A stretch of 64,000 bases of DNA from JAAUSY01 sp964526735 (lineage in GTDB: Bacteria; Chloroflexota; Chloroflexia; Chloroflexales; Chloroflexaceae): NCBI GenBank assembly GCA_964526735.1, contig CAZGLO010000002.1, forward strand, positions 36,116-100,115, written 5' to 3'. The notes beneath the pieces were generated by a model. It was not told the DNA's origin. It made no database searches and saw only the letters and a list, made by a program, of their open reading frames with translations. How positions within the stretch are numbered: position 1 is the stretch's first letter; the number at the start of each line of letters is the position of its first letter. The position numbers and the translations under genes were made by a program. This document shows positions 53,165 to 61,760 of the stretch, piece by piece.

Positions 53165-53593
53165 ATGCCACCGACGGATCGGATGTTGATGGGGGCAATT
53201 GCTGGGAACCCTGCCAAGTATGACGGGCCGGGCGAATACCGCTACTCAATCACACATGAAGATATCTACTTTAGCAGCGCGGAAAGCCCTGATCCCAAAG
53301 ATAACGAGCAATGGTTTGCTCTGCCATCGCTCAACCCGGACGGCTCAAAGCGAATGGAGCGTGCATTCAAACACTTTATCAAGCGCCGATGGGTGCCAAG
53401 TCGGCAGAAGCAGCTCGAAGACTTCGCCCTCAAGCGCGGATGGGATCTCGCCATGGAGTTGAAATATGGCGGTGGGGCGCTGGAGGACTCGGAGGCGGAA
53501 GAGTGGCAATATGTCGTCAACCGCGAGCTTGAACGTCTCACCCGCCAAGCGCGTGAACAGATTGAGCAGGCGGCGACAAACGGGGATTCTTAA
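53165..53593 (+). CDS. Conserved-looking hypothetical protein
   Basis: A 142-residue soluble protein that I do not recognise. It begins MPPTDRMLMGAIAGNPAKYD and has a Tyr/Glu-rich middle. A basic helix rich in Arg and Lys (about residues 70-95, RAFKHFIKRRWVPSRQKQ) is followed by a charged C-terminal helix. There is no signal peptide or membrane segment. ATG 53165 is chosen over longer frames because AAGGGGGG lies just upstream and a promoter ends at 53106. The basic helices could bind nucleic acid, but that is a guess. Confidence 0.65.
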   Translation: MPPTDRMLMGAIAGNPAKYDGPGEYRYSITHEDIYFSSAESPDPKDNEQWFALPSLNPDGSKRMERAFKHFIKRRWVPSRQKQLEDFALKRGWDLAMELKYGGGALEDSEAEEWQYVVNRELERLTRQAREQIEQAATNGDS

Positions 53594-53638
53594 TAGCGTG
53601 CAATAACGCACTCTGCTGCATATTATCCCTCTCTGCAG

Positions 53639-54484
53639 ATGAGGGAGGAAGGGTCAAGCTGTCAAGCTGTGTATCTTCCGGCGCTCAACCAGCTTATTAT
53701 TGTCTTGCACACCCCGCGCAATGTGGTGAATATTGGTGGGGTTGTCCGAGTCATGAAAAATATGGGGATTCGCCACCTGCGGATGGTCTCTCCCGTCTCC
53801 TTCCACCCCTCCGACGTGACGGGGATTGCGCACCGCGGCGAAGATATCATTGCGCAGGCGCAGACCTACACAGATATCAACGCCGCCCTTGCCGATGTGC
53901 ATTACGTGGTGGGGACAACCTCCCGCGCCCGCAGCGGACACCCGTCATCAACCGATATCCGCCGCATCGCCCGCGATATTGTCCACCGCACAGCCGAGGG
54001 TATGGTCGCGTTGGTCTTTGGGCCAGAGGACAATGGCCTTGACAACCTCATCCTTGACCGTTGTCATACCATCGTGACCCTCCCGACCGAGCCAACCTAT
54101 CCCTCTCTCAACCTTGCGCAGGCGGTTCTGCTCTTCACCTATGAGATACGGGCGGCGTCGGCAGAACACTACCCGACTGCCCCGCGGTTGCCCGCGTCAA
54201 GCCCTCCCCCCGCGACCGTTGAGAGCCAGGAGACGTTCTTTGAGACGGCAGAGCAAGCCCTCCGTGCCATAGAGTTCTTCAAGAGCGACAATGCGACCCA
54301 AACAATGCGTGTCCTACGAACGCTGGTGCACCGCGCCGAAGCCAATGAACGTGAGCTTGCTCTCCTGACCGCCATCGCCCGCGAAACACTGCATTTTCTG
54401 CACCGCTCCAATGTCCAGAACACAAGTGAGAGTGGGGAAATGAGCGACTCGCCGCCAGATACCTCTGATACCGATTCCTACTAG
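53639..54484 (+). CDS. SpoU/TrmH-family RNA 2'-O-methyltransferase (TrmJ-like)
   Basis: SPOUT methyltransferase that transfers a methyl group to a ribose 2'-OH in tRNA or rRNA. The three family motifs are visible: NVVNIGGVVRVMKNMGI (motif 1), ALVFGPEDNGLDN (motif 2) and PTYPSLNLAQAVLLF (motif 3). The pattern TEPTYPSLNLAQAV is closest to TrmJ/LasT-like enzymes. A poorly conserved C-terminal helical tail follows. The start is uncertain: ATG 53639 has no clear Shine-Dalgarno and GTG 53669 is possible. The exact RNA target is not evident. Confidence 0.85.
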   Translation: MREEGSSCQAVYLPALNQLIIVLHTPRNVVNIGGVVRVMKNMGIRHLRMVSPVSFHPSDVTGIAHRGEDIIAQAQTYTDINAALADVHYVVGTTSRARSGHPSSTDIRRIARDIVHRTAEGMVALVFGPEDNGLDNLILDRCHTIVTLPTEPTYPSLNLAQAVLLFTYEIRAASAEHYPTAPRLPASSPPPATVESQETFFETAEQALRAIEFFKSDNATQTMRVLRTLVHRAEANERELALLTAIARETLHFLHRSNVQNTSESGEMSDSPPDTSDTDSY

Positions 54485-56853
54485 ATACGCAACTCGTGTG
54501 CTTTGCCATCGTCATGAAGCGTTACCGTGACAATACGCTGCTGTTCATCGTAGCTGCCGCCCGCATACGCCGCCCGCTCTGGCGATATGCCGTGGATGCG
54601 GATGACAAGCTGCCGCTCGGGAGGCGTATATTGTCCGTGGCGCTCCCCTATCTCAAACCGCAATCCTCCCTCCTCACGGCAGAGGCGGAATGATGTGGTG
54701 CAATATTGGCCTTCTTCGTGGGCAAAACTCACCCCGTCATCTTCATAGAGGGTAAAATCGCCATCGCCCGGGTAGAGGTCAAGCGTGAGCGGGGAAAGAG
54801 GCTTCTCATCGGCAAATGCAATCTCTGGCCCGTTCGGCAAAATCGCCCCCGCCCGCACATAGAGCGGCATTTTCTCAAGCGGGGCGTGGGCAAGGATATG
54901 CGTTGGGCCTTGAATACGCTCATCCGTCCACCAATCATACCACTCGCCCGCTGGCAGGTAGACCGCCCGATATTCGCTCCCCGCGCGGGTGATAGGCGCG
55001 GCCATAATCGACGGGCCAAGCATCACCTGGTCAGAGAGGTGGTAGGTTGCGGTATCGTTGGGGAAGTGGTAGAAGAGCGGTCGCAAGACAGGTGTCCCGT
55101 GCTGTGCGCTTTCCCAGAAGAGCGTGTAGAGATAGGGCAGGAAGCGGTAACGCCATTGCAGGTAGGTGCGGCTGATGGCCTCAACCCGCTCTCCAAAGGC
55201 CCACGGCTCTTGATCGCGGCAGAAATGGACAGTGTGTGAGCGGCTGAAGGGCAATAACGCCCCCAACTGGATCCAGCGGGCGAACAGCTCTGGCGACGCA
55301 TTCCCCGAAAAGCCGCCAATATCCACGCCCACAAACGGCACGCCAGATAGCCCCATATTCACCAGTTGGGGCATGGTCATCTCCAAGTGCTCCCACACGG
55401 GGCTATTGTCGCCCATCCAGCACGCGCTCCACCGCTGCACCCCCGCAAATGCCGAGCGGGTCAGCACAAAGGGCCGTTCGCCGTTCATATGCCGCCGCAG
55501 CCCCTCATACGACGCCCGTGCCATCTGCAAGCCGTAGAGATTGCGTAGTTCGGCGTGGTTTGAGCGCTCATCATCGGGGCCTTGCACCGCATCAAGGTCA
55601 ATTGGCCGCCATGTTTTCTTGCCCGGCTGGCTGAAGGGTTGATCGAAGACCGTCGGCTCGTTCATGTCGTTCCAAATGCCGCGCACCCCCTGATCGACGA
55701 GGGCTTTTTGCAGTTCTCCCCACCATTCGCGCACATCGGGGCGGGAAAAGTCAGAGAAGACCGCGTCATCGGGCCACACATAGCCGTGAAACATCTCCCC
55801 CGACGCGCGGTGAATAAACATGGTATACTCTACCCCTTGACGGTAGACGTGATACTCGGGATCGATTTTGACCCCCGGATCTATAATGGTGACCACGCGA
55901 AATCCTTGGCTGCGTAGGTCGTCAAGCATTACCTTGGGGTCGGGAAAGTTCCGCAGATCCCACGTAAACACCCGAAATCCATCCATATAGTTGATATCGA
56001 GGTGGATAACATCGCAGGGGATATCGCGATTGCGGAAGGTTGAGGCGATCTCCCGCACCCGCGCCTCCGACATATACCCCCACCGGCTCTGATGATAGCC
56101 AATCGCCCACCGCGGGGGGAGCGGGGTTGTGCCAAGGACGTGCCCTATCCCTTTGGAGACGGCTTTTGGCGTTGGGCCGTAGAAGACATAGTAGTCTATT
56201 TCGCCATTGTCCGCCTGCATGCGCCACGTATGAGGGTCAGCATCGCCCATATCAAAGGAGCTTCGCCACGTGTTGTTGAGGAAAAACCCATAGGCAAGGC
56301 CAGGCCGGACAGAACAAAATACAGGAATAGCGATGTATAGAGGGTCACTGGTTGGCCCTTGTTTTGTGCCAGGATCTGTCGTCCAGTTGGTGAAGAAGTA
56401 GCCCGTCTTGTTGAGGGGGCCTGTCCGCTCTCCAAAGCCGAAAAACTGCTCTCCCGAATCGATATGTTTGGCGCAAGCCACCTGCGTATCGGTATCTTCC
56501 CACTGCATACCGCCGCTGTCGGCGCAAAACCGTTGTCCTGCCGCATCGACAAACGAGATACGGCACGGGTTGCGCTGGACGTGGATGGCAAGCGGTGCAT
56601 CCTCATCTGCAGCCTCTGGGCGGATGATGATGGCATCGGATGTTTCTTCGACGGTATAGGGGATAGGCTCAAAATGCTCGTCGGGCGGGGCAACGGCCCA
56701 CGAACGGTGTGGCCGAAACGTGCCATACGGCGCAAGGCGAACACGGACGATGTGTGAGGTGATCAGGGTGATGGCAACTTGCGGCTCCCCGCAATCGATG
56801 ATGCAAGAGTGGCGATGTTGCCGATAAGTGTGTACCGCGCCTATTGAGATCAT
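54481..56853 (-). CDS. GH31 family alpha-glucosidase
   Basis: Retaining alpha-glycosidase of 790 residues. The N-terminal beta domain has the GH31 landmark FFGFGERTGPLNK. The barrel carries GYHQSRWGY, the nucleophile Asp in GIWNDMNEPTVF and the acid/base Asp in CWMGDNSPVWEHL, then the C-terminal beta domains. ATG 56853 (MISIGAV) is chosen with GAGAGG about 9 bases upstream. There is no signal peptide, so it is probably cytosolic and may act on maltodextrins, linking loosely to the trehalose operon. Its end touches the methyltransferase gene by 4 bases, tail to tail. Confidence 0.92.
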   Translation of the reverse strand: MISIGAVHTYRQHRHSCIIDCGEPQVAITLITSHIVRVRLAPYGTFRPHRSWAVAPPDEHFEPIPYTVEETSDAIIIRPEAADEDAPLAIHVQRNPCRISFVDAAGQRFCADSGGMQWEDTDTQVACAKHIDSGEQFFGFGERTGPLNKTGYFFTNWTTDPGTKQGPTSDPLYIAIPVFCSVRPGLAYGFFLNNTWRSSFDMGDADPHTWRMQADNGEIDYYVFYGPTPKAVSKGIGHVLGTTPLPPRWAIGYHQSRWGYMSEARVREIASTFRNRDIPCDVIHLDINYMDGFRVFTWDLRNFPDPKVMLDDLRSQGFRVVTIIDPGVKIDPEYHVYRQGVEYTMFIHRASGEMFHGYVWPDDAVFSDFSRPDVREWWGELQKALVDQGVRGIWNDMNEPTVFDQPFSQPGKKTWRPIDLDAVQGPDDERSNHAELRNLYGLQMARASYEGLRRHMNGERPFVLTRSAFAGVQRWSACWMGDNSPVWEHLEMTMPQLVNMGLSGVPFVGVDIGGFSGNASPELFARWIQLGALLPFSRSHTVHFCRDQEPWAFGERVEAISRTYLQWRYRFLPYLYTLFWESAQHGTPVLRPLFYHFPNDTATYHLSDQVMLGPSIMAAPITRAGSEYRAVYLPAGEWYDWWTDERIQGPTHILAHAPLEKMPLYVRAGAILPNGPEIAFADEKPLSPLTLDLYPGDGDFTLYEDDGVSFAHEEGQYCTTSFRLCREEGGLRFEIGERHGQYTPPERQLVIRIHGISPERAAYAGGSYDEQQRIVTVTLHDDGKAHELRI

Positions 56854-56981
56854 AATAGCAGTCCTCTCTCTAATACAAGCTGACACAAGCTGATACAAGA
56901 ATGCTGGAAAACAAGAAAGGATAGAGAATGCCCATTATAATCTGTCATACTACCACACCTATCCGGGCAGATCCGCGTCGC

Positions 56982-57010
56982 TTGAAAGTGCAAGATAGAT
57001 CGGGTATGAT
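56982..57010 (+). promoter_or_regulatory. dnaA promoter
   Basis: TTGAAA (56982-56987), a 17-base spacer and TATGAT (57005-57010). The leader to the TTG start is about 80 bases. Confidence 0.6.
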
Positions 57011-57097
57011 GGCAAAGATAGCAACGATGGCTTGCACTCCGAGAGCGCCACGACCCAAACAGACCGAACTGAAACACCCACAGAACGGAGGCTCCCA

Positions 57098-58699
57098 TTG
57101 GACTTAACCCAGATTTGGCAAGCGACTCTGGGCACCATGCAGACGCAACTCCCGCGCCACGACTTTGAGACGTGGCTGCAGGGCACCAAGCTTCTTTCGC
57201 TTGAGGGGAAGGTGGTTACCATTGGCACCCCCACGCCCTTCCACAAAGAAGGCTTGGAACATAGCTGTATTGCCCCATTGCGTCGTTCTCTTGGTGACGT
57301 GGTGGGCTTTCCGGTCGAGGTGCGGGTGGTGGTTGCGCCGCCCCAGGAACCAGCACGGGGTCGCCGTGGTTCAATTGCCGCTTCGGGCGAGCACAAAAAA
57401 TCATCCCCTCCCCCCGCGGCAGAAGCACCGACCGACGGGTCGGCGGGAGAGCGCGCCAAAAATAACGGCCAAGCACATAGTGAACCTCCCCCCCCCGATA
57501 AGCGCAGTAAGGCCAGTAAACGGCAATCTTCGCCATCTACGACGCAATCTTCAGGAGGCAGCACGGCGCACAATGGCGCGGCGGGGCAGGATGAATCGGC
57601 AAAGCAGATCGATTTTCTCTCAGACCCCGTGCAGCTTGACCTGACAAGCGCAATACGGTCAGGCATCCTCGATCAGCGCTATACCTTTTCGCGCTTCATC
57701 GTCGGGCCAAGCAACCGGCTAGCACATGCCGCCTGTATTGCCGTCGCTGATGCGCCATCGCGGGCATACAACCCGCTCTTTATCTACGGCGGGGTGGGGC
57801 TTGGCAAGACTCACTTGCTGCACGCCATTGGCAATAGCATCCTAGACCGCGATTCGAGTATGAGCATTCTCTACGTCTCTGCGGAGAAGTTTACGAATGA
57901 CCTCATCAATGCCATTCGGCGGCAGCAGGCAGAGGAGTTTCGGGCGCGGTATCGCAACATCGATGTCTTGCTCATCGACGATATCCAGTTTATTGCGGGG
58001 AAAGACCGCACACAAGAGGAGTTTTTCCACACGTTCAATGCATTGCACCCCTATGCAAAGCAGATTGTCATCAGCTCCGACCGCCCGCCAAAAGCGATTA
58101 TGATGCTTGAGGAGCGGTTGCGGTCGCGGTTTGAGTGGGGGTTGATTGCGGATGTGCAGCCGCCCGACCTCGAAACCCGTATGGCGATTTTGCGGGCCAA
58201 GGGCGAACAAAAAGGCCTCAACCTGCCGAACGACGTGGTTGATTACCTTGCCTACAAGGTGCAACGCAATATCCGTGAATTAGAGGGGTGTCTGACCCGC
58301 ATTGAGGCGTACATCAAGCTGCACAACGTGCCCGTGACGGTAGATCTTGCCGCGGCGGTGCTCAACGACCTCCTGGAAGATGCACATGAGCGCTCGATCT
58401 CAGCCGAGACGGTGCTTGAGACCATCTGCACCTACTACGCCATCACGATGAAGAATATACGGGGGCGTTCGCGCAGCCGGACGGTGGTTGTGCCGCGGCA
58501 GGTGGCGATGTACCTCCTGCGCGAGGAGGCGGGGTGTAGCCTGGCCACGATTGGCGCACTGCTTGGCGGGCGCGACCACTCAACCGTGCTCCACGGCTAC
58601 GAGAAGATTGCAGACGAACTTACCCGCGAGACGCGCATCCGCAACGATATTACGGCTATCCGCGATACGCTCCACCAACGGCATGCCGCTTTCTCCTAA
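57098..58699 (+). CDS. dnaA: Chromosomal replication initiator DnaA
   Basis: AAA+ initiator that binds DnaA boxes and opens the origin. Domain I begins LDLTQIWQATLGTM. An unusually long, Ser/Pro/Lys-rich domain II linker spans about residues 84-164. Domain III has YGGVGLGKTHLL (Walker A) and VLLIDDIQFI (Walker B). Domain IV has the DNA-binding signature GGRDHSTVLHGYEKI. The start is TTG 57098 with CGGAGG 7 bases upstream, giving about 533 residues; an earlier TTG at 57032 is possible. dnaN and recF are not adjacent. I see no clear TTATCCACA boxes in the flanks. Confidence 0.96.
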   Translation: MDLTQIWQATLGTMQTQLPRHDFETWLQGTKLLSLEGKVVTIGTPTPFHKEGLEHSCIAPLRRSLGDVVGFPVEVRVVVAPPQEPARGRRGSIAASGEHKKSSPPPAAEAPTDGSAGERAKNNGQAHSEPPPPDKRSKASKRQSSPSTTQSSGGSTAHNGAAGQDESAKQIDFLSDPVQLDLTSAIRSGILDQRYTFSRFIVGPSNRLAHAACIAVADAPSRAYNPLFIYGGVGLGKTHLLHAIGNSILDRDSSMSILYVSAEKFTNDLINAIRRQQAEEFRARYRNIDVLLIDDIQFIAGKDRTQEEFFHTFNALHPYAKQIVISSDRPPKAIMMLEERLRSRFEWGLIADVQPPDLETRMAILRAKGEQKGLNLPNDVVDYLAYKVQRNIRELEGCLTRIEAYIKLHNVPVTVDLAAAVLNDLLEDAHERSISAETVLETICTYYAITMKNIRGRSRSRTVVVPRQVAMYLLREEAGCSLATIGALLGGRDHSTVLHGYEKIADELTRETRIRNDITAIRDTLHQRHAAFS

Positions 58700-58730
58700 T
58701 GCTTGCCCATCCCACCTCATCATGCCAAAA

Positions 58731-58761
58731 CCCCGCTGAACCATAGGGATATCCAGCGGGG
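58731..58761. terminator. Hairpin between convergent dnaA and a small membrane protein gene
   Basis: CCCCGCTG/CAGCGGGG (58731-58738 and 58754-58761) with a 15-base loop. Its position between convergent genes suggests a bidirectional terminator. There is no U-tract. Confidence 0.5.
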
Positions 58762-58791
58762 TGAGGGGATGCGTGTTGGGAGAAGAGCGCG

Positions 58792-59094
58792 CTACTGCGA
58801 TGCGTCCGGGGGCGTCTTGGGTTGATATGGCCGCTCTTGCACCTCGCGCAGCTTGGCACGAAATTCCCGCCGCTTGAGCGCACGGAGCACGAAAAATGCC
58901 GCGACGATTGAGAGGAGCGACCCGGGCCAGAAGAGCGGTTCTTGGTGGATGGCGACCGACCCAACGATAGAAAACGTGATACCAAAGACAAAAACCAGGC
59001 CAGAGATCATATAGCTCTCAAAGCCGGGGCTTTTGACATAGTAGTAGTCTTGGGGAGAAAGCTGGATCTTCTTGCGCTCTTGCTCTTCAGACAT
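58792..59094 (-). CDS. Small two-helix membrane protein
   Basis: A 100-residue protein. It has a hydrophilic N-terminus (MSEEQERKKIQLSPQDYYYV), then two hydrophobic helices at about residues 31-50 and 58-75 joined by a short loop (HQEPLFWP), and a basic, Pro-rich C-terminus. ATG 59094 is chosen because AAGGAAG lies upstream; the longer frame to 59232 crosses non-coding-looking sequence. The function is unknown. Confidence 0.7.
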   Translation of the reverse strand: MSEEQERKKIQLSPQDYYYVKSPGFESYMISGLVFVFGITFSIVGSVAIHQEPLFWPGSLLSIVAAFFVLRALKRREFRAKLREVQERPYQPKTPPDASQ

Positions 59095-59242
59095 CGGCTG
59101 CTTCCTTTCTACATACCATACATTACGAGAAGGCGGCGCACCTTTCCTGCGGCGCGCAGTTTTGGGCGTGCCGGGGGCCACCCGATTGAGTGGGGGAGCG
59201 CCGCCATGTTGCAGTCCTCTTCTATTATACAACCTCTAGCAG

Positions 59243-60511
59243 CTAGAATTGTGCTTCTTCGGTTGAGCCTTTGAGTGCGGTGGTGCTGGATGTCCCGCCG
59301 GAGACCACCACGGCCACCTCATCGAAGTAGCCCGCCCCCACCTCACGCTGGTGTTTGGTGGCGGTATAGCCTTCGCTCTCGCTGTCGAATTCTTTCTGCT
59401 GCAGGTCGGCATAGGCCGCCATATCGCGGTCTTTGTAGTCTCGCGCCAACGTAAACATGCTGTAGTTGAGCGCGTGGAAGCCCGCCAGCGTCACGAACTG
59501 AAACTTATAGCCCATCGCGCCAAGGTCGCGTTGGAAGGTGGCGATGGTCTTATCGTCAAGCTTCTTGCGCCAGTTGAAGGAGGGGGAGCAGTTGTAGGCC
59601 AGCAGCTTGTCGGGATACTTGGCGTGCACCGCGTCGGCGAACTTCTGTGCCTGCTCCACGTTGGGTTCGGATGTCTCGCACCACACCAGGTCGGCGTAGG
59701 GTGCGTAGGAGAGTGCACGGGCGATGGCGGTATCAATGCCGCTCTGGACGTGGTAGAACCCTTCAGCCGTCCGCTCGCCGGTGATAAAGGGCTTATCGCG
59801 GTCATCCACATCGCTGGTAATCAACGTTGCCGCATCGGCGTCGGTACGGGCCACCACAATCGTCGGCACGCCCATAATATCCGCCGCCAAACGCGCCGCA
59901 ACCAGGTTGCGGATGGCGGTTTGGGTGGGGAGGAGGACTTTGCCGCCCATATGGCCGCACTTTTTCTCGGAAGAAAGCTGATCCTCAAGGTGGATACCAG
60001 CCGCGCCCGCTTCGATCAGCGCTTTGACCAGCTCAAAGACGTTGAGCGCGCCGCCAAAACCCGCTTCTGCATCGGCCACAATCGGGGCGAACCAGTCAAT
60101 ATCATCTTTGCCTTCGGAGTGATAAATTTGATCGGCGCGTTGGAATGTTTGGTTGATGCGCCGCACTATCGACGGGACACTGTTGGCGGGGTAGAGGCTT
60201 TGGTCGGGGTACATCTGTCCGGCGAGGTTGGCATCTGCCGCCACCTGCCACCCGCTGAGGTAGATAGCCTTGAGGCCTGCTTTCACCTGTTGCATCGCTT
60301 GGTTGCCGGTGAGTGCTCCCAGGGCGTTGATGTAGTCTTCGGTGTGGAGAAGATTCCAGAGCCGCTCTGCTCCTCGTCGGGCAAGCGTGTGCTCAATTTG
60401 GACGGTTCCCCGCAATCGCACCACTTGCTCCGCGTCATACGGGCGTTCAATGCCCTTCCATCGTGGATCGTTTGCCCAGCTCTCGGACAATTGTTTAGCA
60501 TCATTGCTCAT
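59243..60511 (-). CDS. aceA: Isocitrate lyase
   Basis: Cleaves isocitrate to glyoxylate and succinate, the first glyoxylate-shunt enzyme. The catalytic signature KKCGHMGGKVL (about residue 182) is visible, with IHLEDQLSSE, ADAEAGFGG, VARTDADAATL and CSPSFNWRKK. The 422-residue length is typical. ATG 60511 (MSNDAKQL) is preferred to TTG 60520 because GAAGGGA is about 10 bases upstream. Malate synthase is not in the window. The gene stands alone. Confidence 0.96.
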   Translation of the reverse strand: MSNDAKQLSESWANDPRWKGIERPYDAEQVVRLRGTVQIEHTLARRGAERLWNLLHTEDYINALGALTGNQAMQQVKAGLKAIYLSGWQVAADANLAGQMYPDQSLYPANSVPSIVRRINQTFQRADQIYHSEGKDDIDWFAPIVADAEAGFGGALNVFELVKALIEAGAAGIHLEDQLSSEKKCGHMGGKVLLPTQTAIRNLVAARLAADIMGVPTIVVARTDADAATLITSDVDDRDKPFITGERTAEGFYHVQSGIDTAIARALSYAPYADLVWCETSEPNVEQAQKFADAVHAKYPDKLLAYNCSPSFNWRKKLDDKTIATFQRDLGAMGYKFQFVTLAGFHALNYSMFTLARDYKDRDMAAYADLQQKEFDSESEGYTATKHQREVGAGYFDEVAVVVSGGTSSTTALKGSTEEAQF

Positions 60512-60743
60512 AAGATTCAATTCCCTTCAGCTCAAAGAAAAGCGAAGATGGTTTTCTCAACTATACCTAGGGCAGTTTCCCCTGAGTTCACACGTTTTCA
60601 GGGCAATCTGCAGGACATCGTTGTCTCACTATGGTCTCTCTATGATCTTAACTATGGTCTCTACTATCCTACCACACTCTATCGCAAATCGCATGCCAAG
60701 TATGGTGGACATTTGGTAGATCTACCGTGTGTGGAAGAAATGT

Positions 60744-61532
60744 CTACACGTGACAGCGGTCTCGCAGGAAGTTTTGCACGGCAGAGGTGAATGCTTCGGG
60801 TTGATCGAAATTGCAGACGTGGCCCGCATCGGCAATCGTCACAAACGAACTGCCCGCAATCGCCTCGTGGAGGCTCGCCATCTCGCTGGGTGGCGAGAGC
60901 ATATCATTTTGGCCCACAATGACCAACGTCGGCACATTGATCCCCACAAGGATGTCGGACGAGTCGGGGCGGAGCTTCATCCCCCGCAATGCCGCCGCAA
61001 CAGCCGTGGAAGATGCCTTTTTCATAATATCTTCAAGATGGCCAATTATCTCCTTTGGCGTGGAGGAGTCGAGGAGGTTGGGAAGCATTGCGTTGATGAG
61101 CGGGCGTGTGCCCTCTGCCTCAACCATATCTGCGTTTTTCTCCCGATTTTCCTTGCCCTCTTCGCTATCTGCGGTGGCGCGGGTACCAGCAAGGATCAAT
61201 GCGTGCACCCGGCTGCTATAGCGCCGCCAAAATTCAAAGGCCACATACCCTCCCATCGATAACCCGCCGATGATTGCCTTCTCAATGCCGAGGGTGTCAA
61301 GAAGGGCCGCGATATCATCTGCATGGCACCGCATCTCGTAGGGGCCAGCCGCGACAGTACTCCCGCCAAACCCGCGTAGGTCAGGCGCGATGACGCGGTA
61401 GGAAGTGGCCAACGCCGCCACCTGGCGATCCCACATCGTGCGGTTGAGGGGGAACCCGTGGATCAGAACGATGGGTGTTCCCGACCCGCGATCTTCATAT
61501 TGTATTGTAATGTTATTTACTGTTGCTTCCAT
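60744..61532 (-). CDS. Alpha/beta-fold hydrolase
   Basis: A 262-residue alpha/beta hydrolase with oxyanion region VLIHGFPLNRTMWD, nucleophile elbow GGLSMGGYVAF, and catalytic His in ADAGHVCNFDQPEAF. It resembles 3-oxoadipate enol-lactonase and related carboxylic-ester hydrolases, but the substrate cannot be read from the sequence. It lies downstream of the polyketide synthase on the same strand, separated by the relict element at 61541-61729. It could act on the polyketide product, which remains speculative. Confidence 0.85.
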   Translation of the reverse strand: MEATVNNITIQYEDRGSGTPIVLIHGFPLNRTMWDRQVAALATSYRVIAPDLRGFGGSTVAAGPYEMRCHADDIAALLDTLGIEKAIIGGLSMGGYVAFEFWRRYSSRVHALILAGTRATADSEEGKENREKNADMVEAEGTRPLINAMLPNLLDSSTPKEIIGHLEDIMKKASSTAVAAALRGMKLRPDSSDILVGINVPTLVIVGQNDMLSPPSEMASLHEAIAGSSFVTIADAGHVCNFDQPEAFTSAVQNFLRDRCHV

Positions 61533-61540
61533 CGAATTAA

Positions 61541-61729
61541 GCGCAGGGGACTGCCGTCTTTAGGCGGCAGGGGAATGCGCCCTCCTCCTTTTGTGCTAAG
61601 GTTATGCAGTTGATATTTATCGAACAGTGCGGTATCATAAACATATTACGGCTCGGATCGAGCCTTCAGGACGAAACGTGCGCCAATAGGCGGAGCGTGT
61701 CCTGAGAAGCTGTCTGCTTTAGCTGACAG
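61541..61729 (+). mobile_element. Relict element with CTTTAG-loop hairpins and a structured RNA-like core (IS200/IS605-like)
   Basis: There is no gene. The left end is a two-part hairpin, GCGCA...TGCGC outside CTGCCG-TCTTTAGG-CGGCAG (61541-61580). The core has GGCTCG-GAT-CGAGCC (61650-61664). It is followed by a long stem CAGGAC-gaa-ACG-tg-CGCC closed by AATA and GGCG-gag-CGT-GTCCTG (61667-61704). The right end is CTGTC-tGC-TTTA-GCt-GACAG (61710-61729). Terminal hairpins with CTTTAG loops and a folded 3' module recall IS200/IS605 ends and their guide-RNA scaffold, but no transposase or tnpB is present. The identification is tentative. Confidence 0.4.
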
Positions 61730-61760
61730 AGTGATCACAAAAGCACACTCTACTTTCTGG

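Noticed and set aside
59243..60511. Glyoxylate bypass operon
   Set aside because: Only isocitrate lyase is present. Malate synthase is not in the window, so no operon can be claimed.
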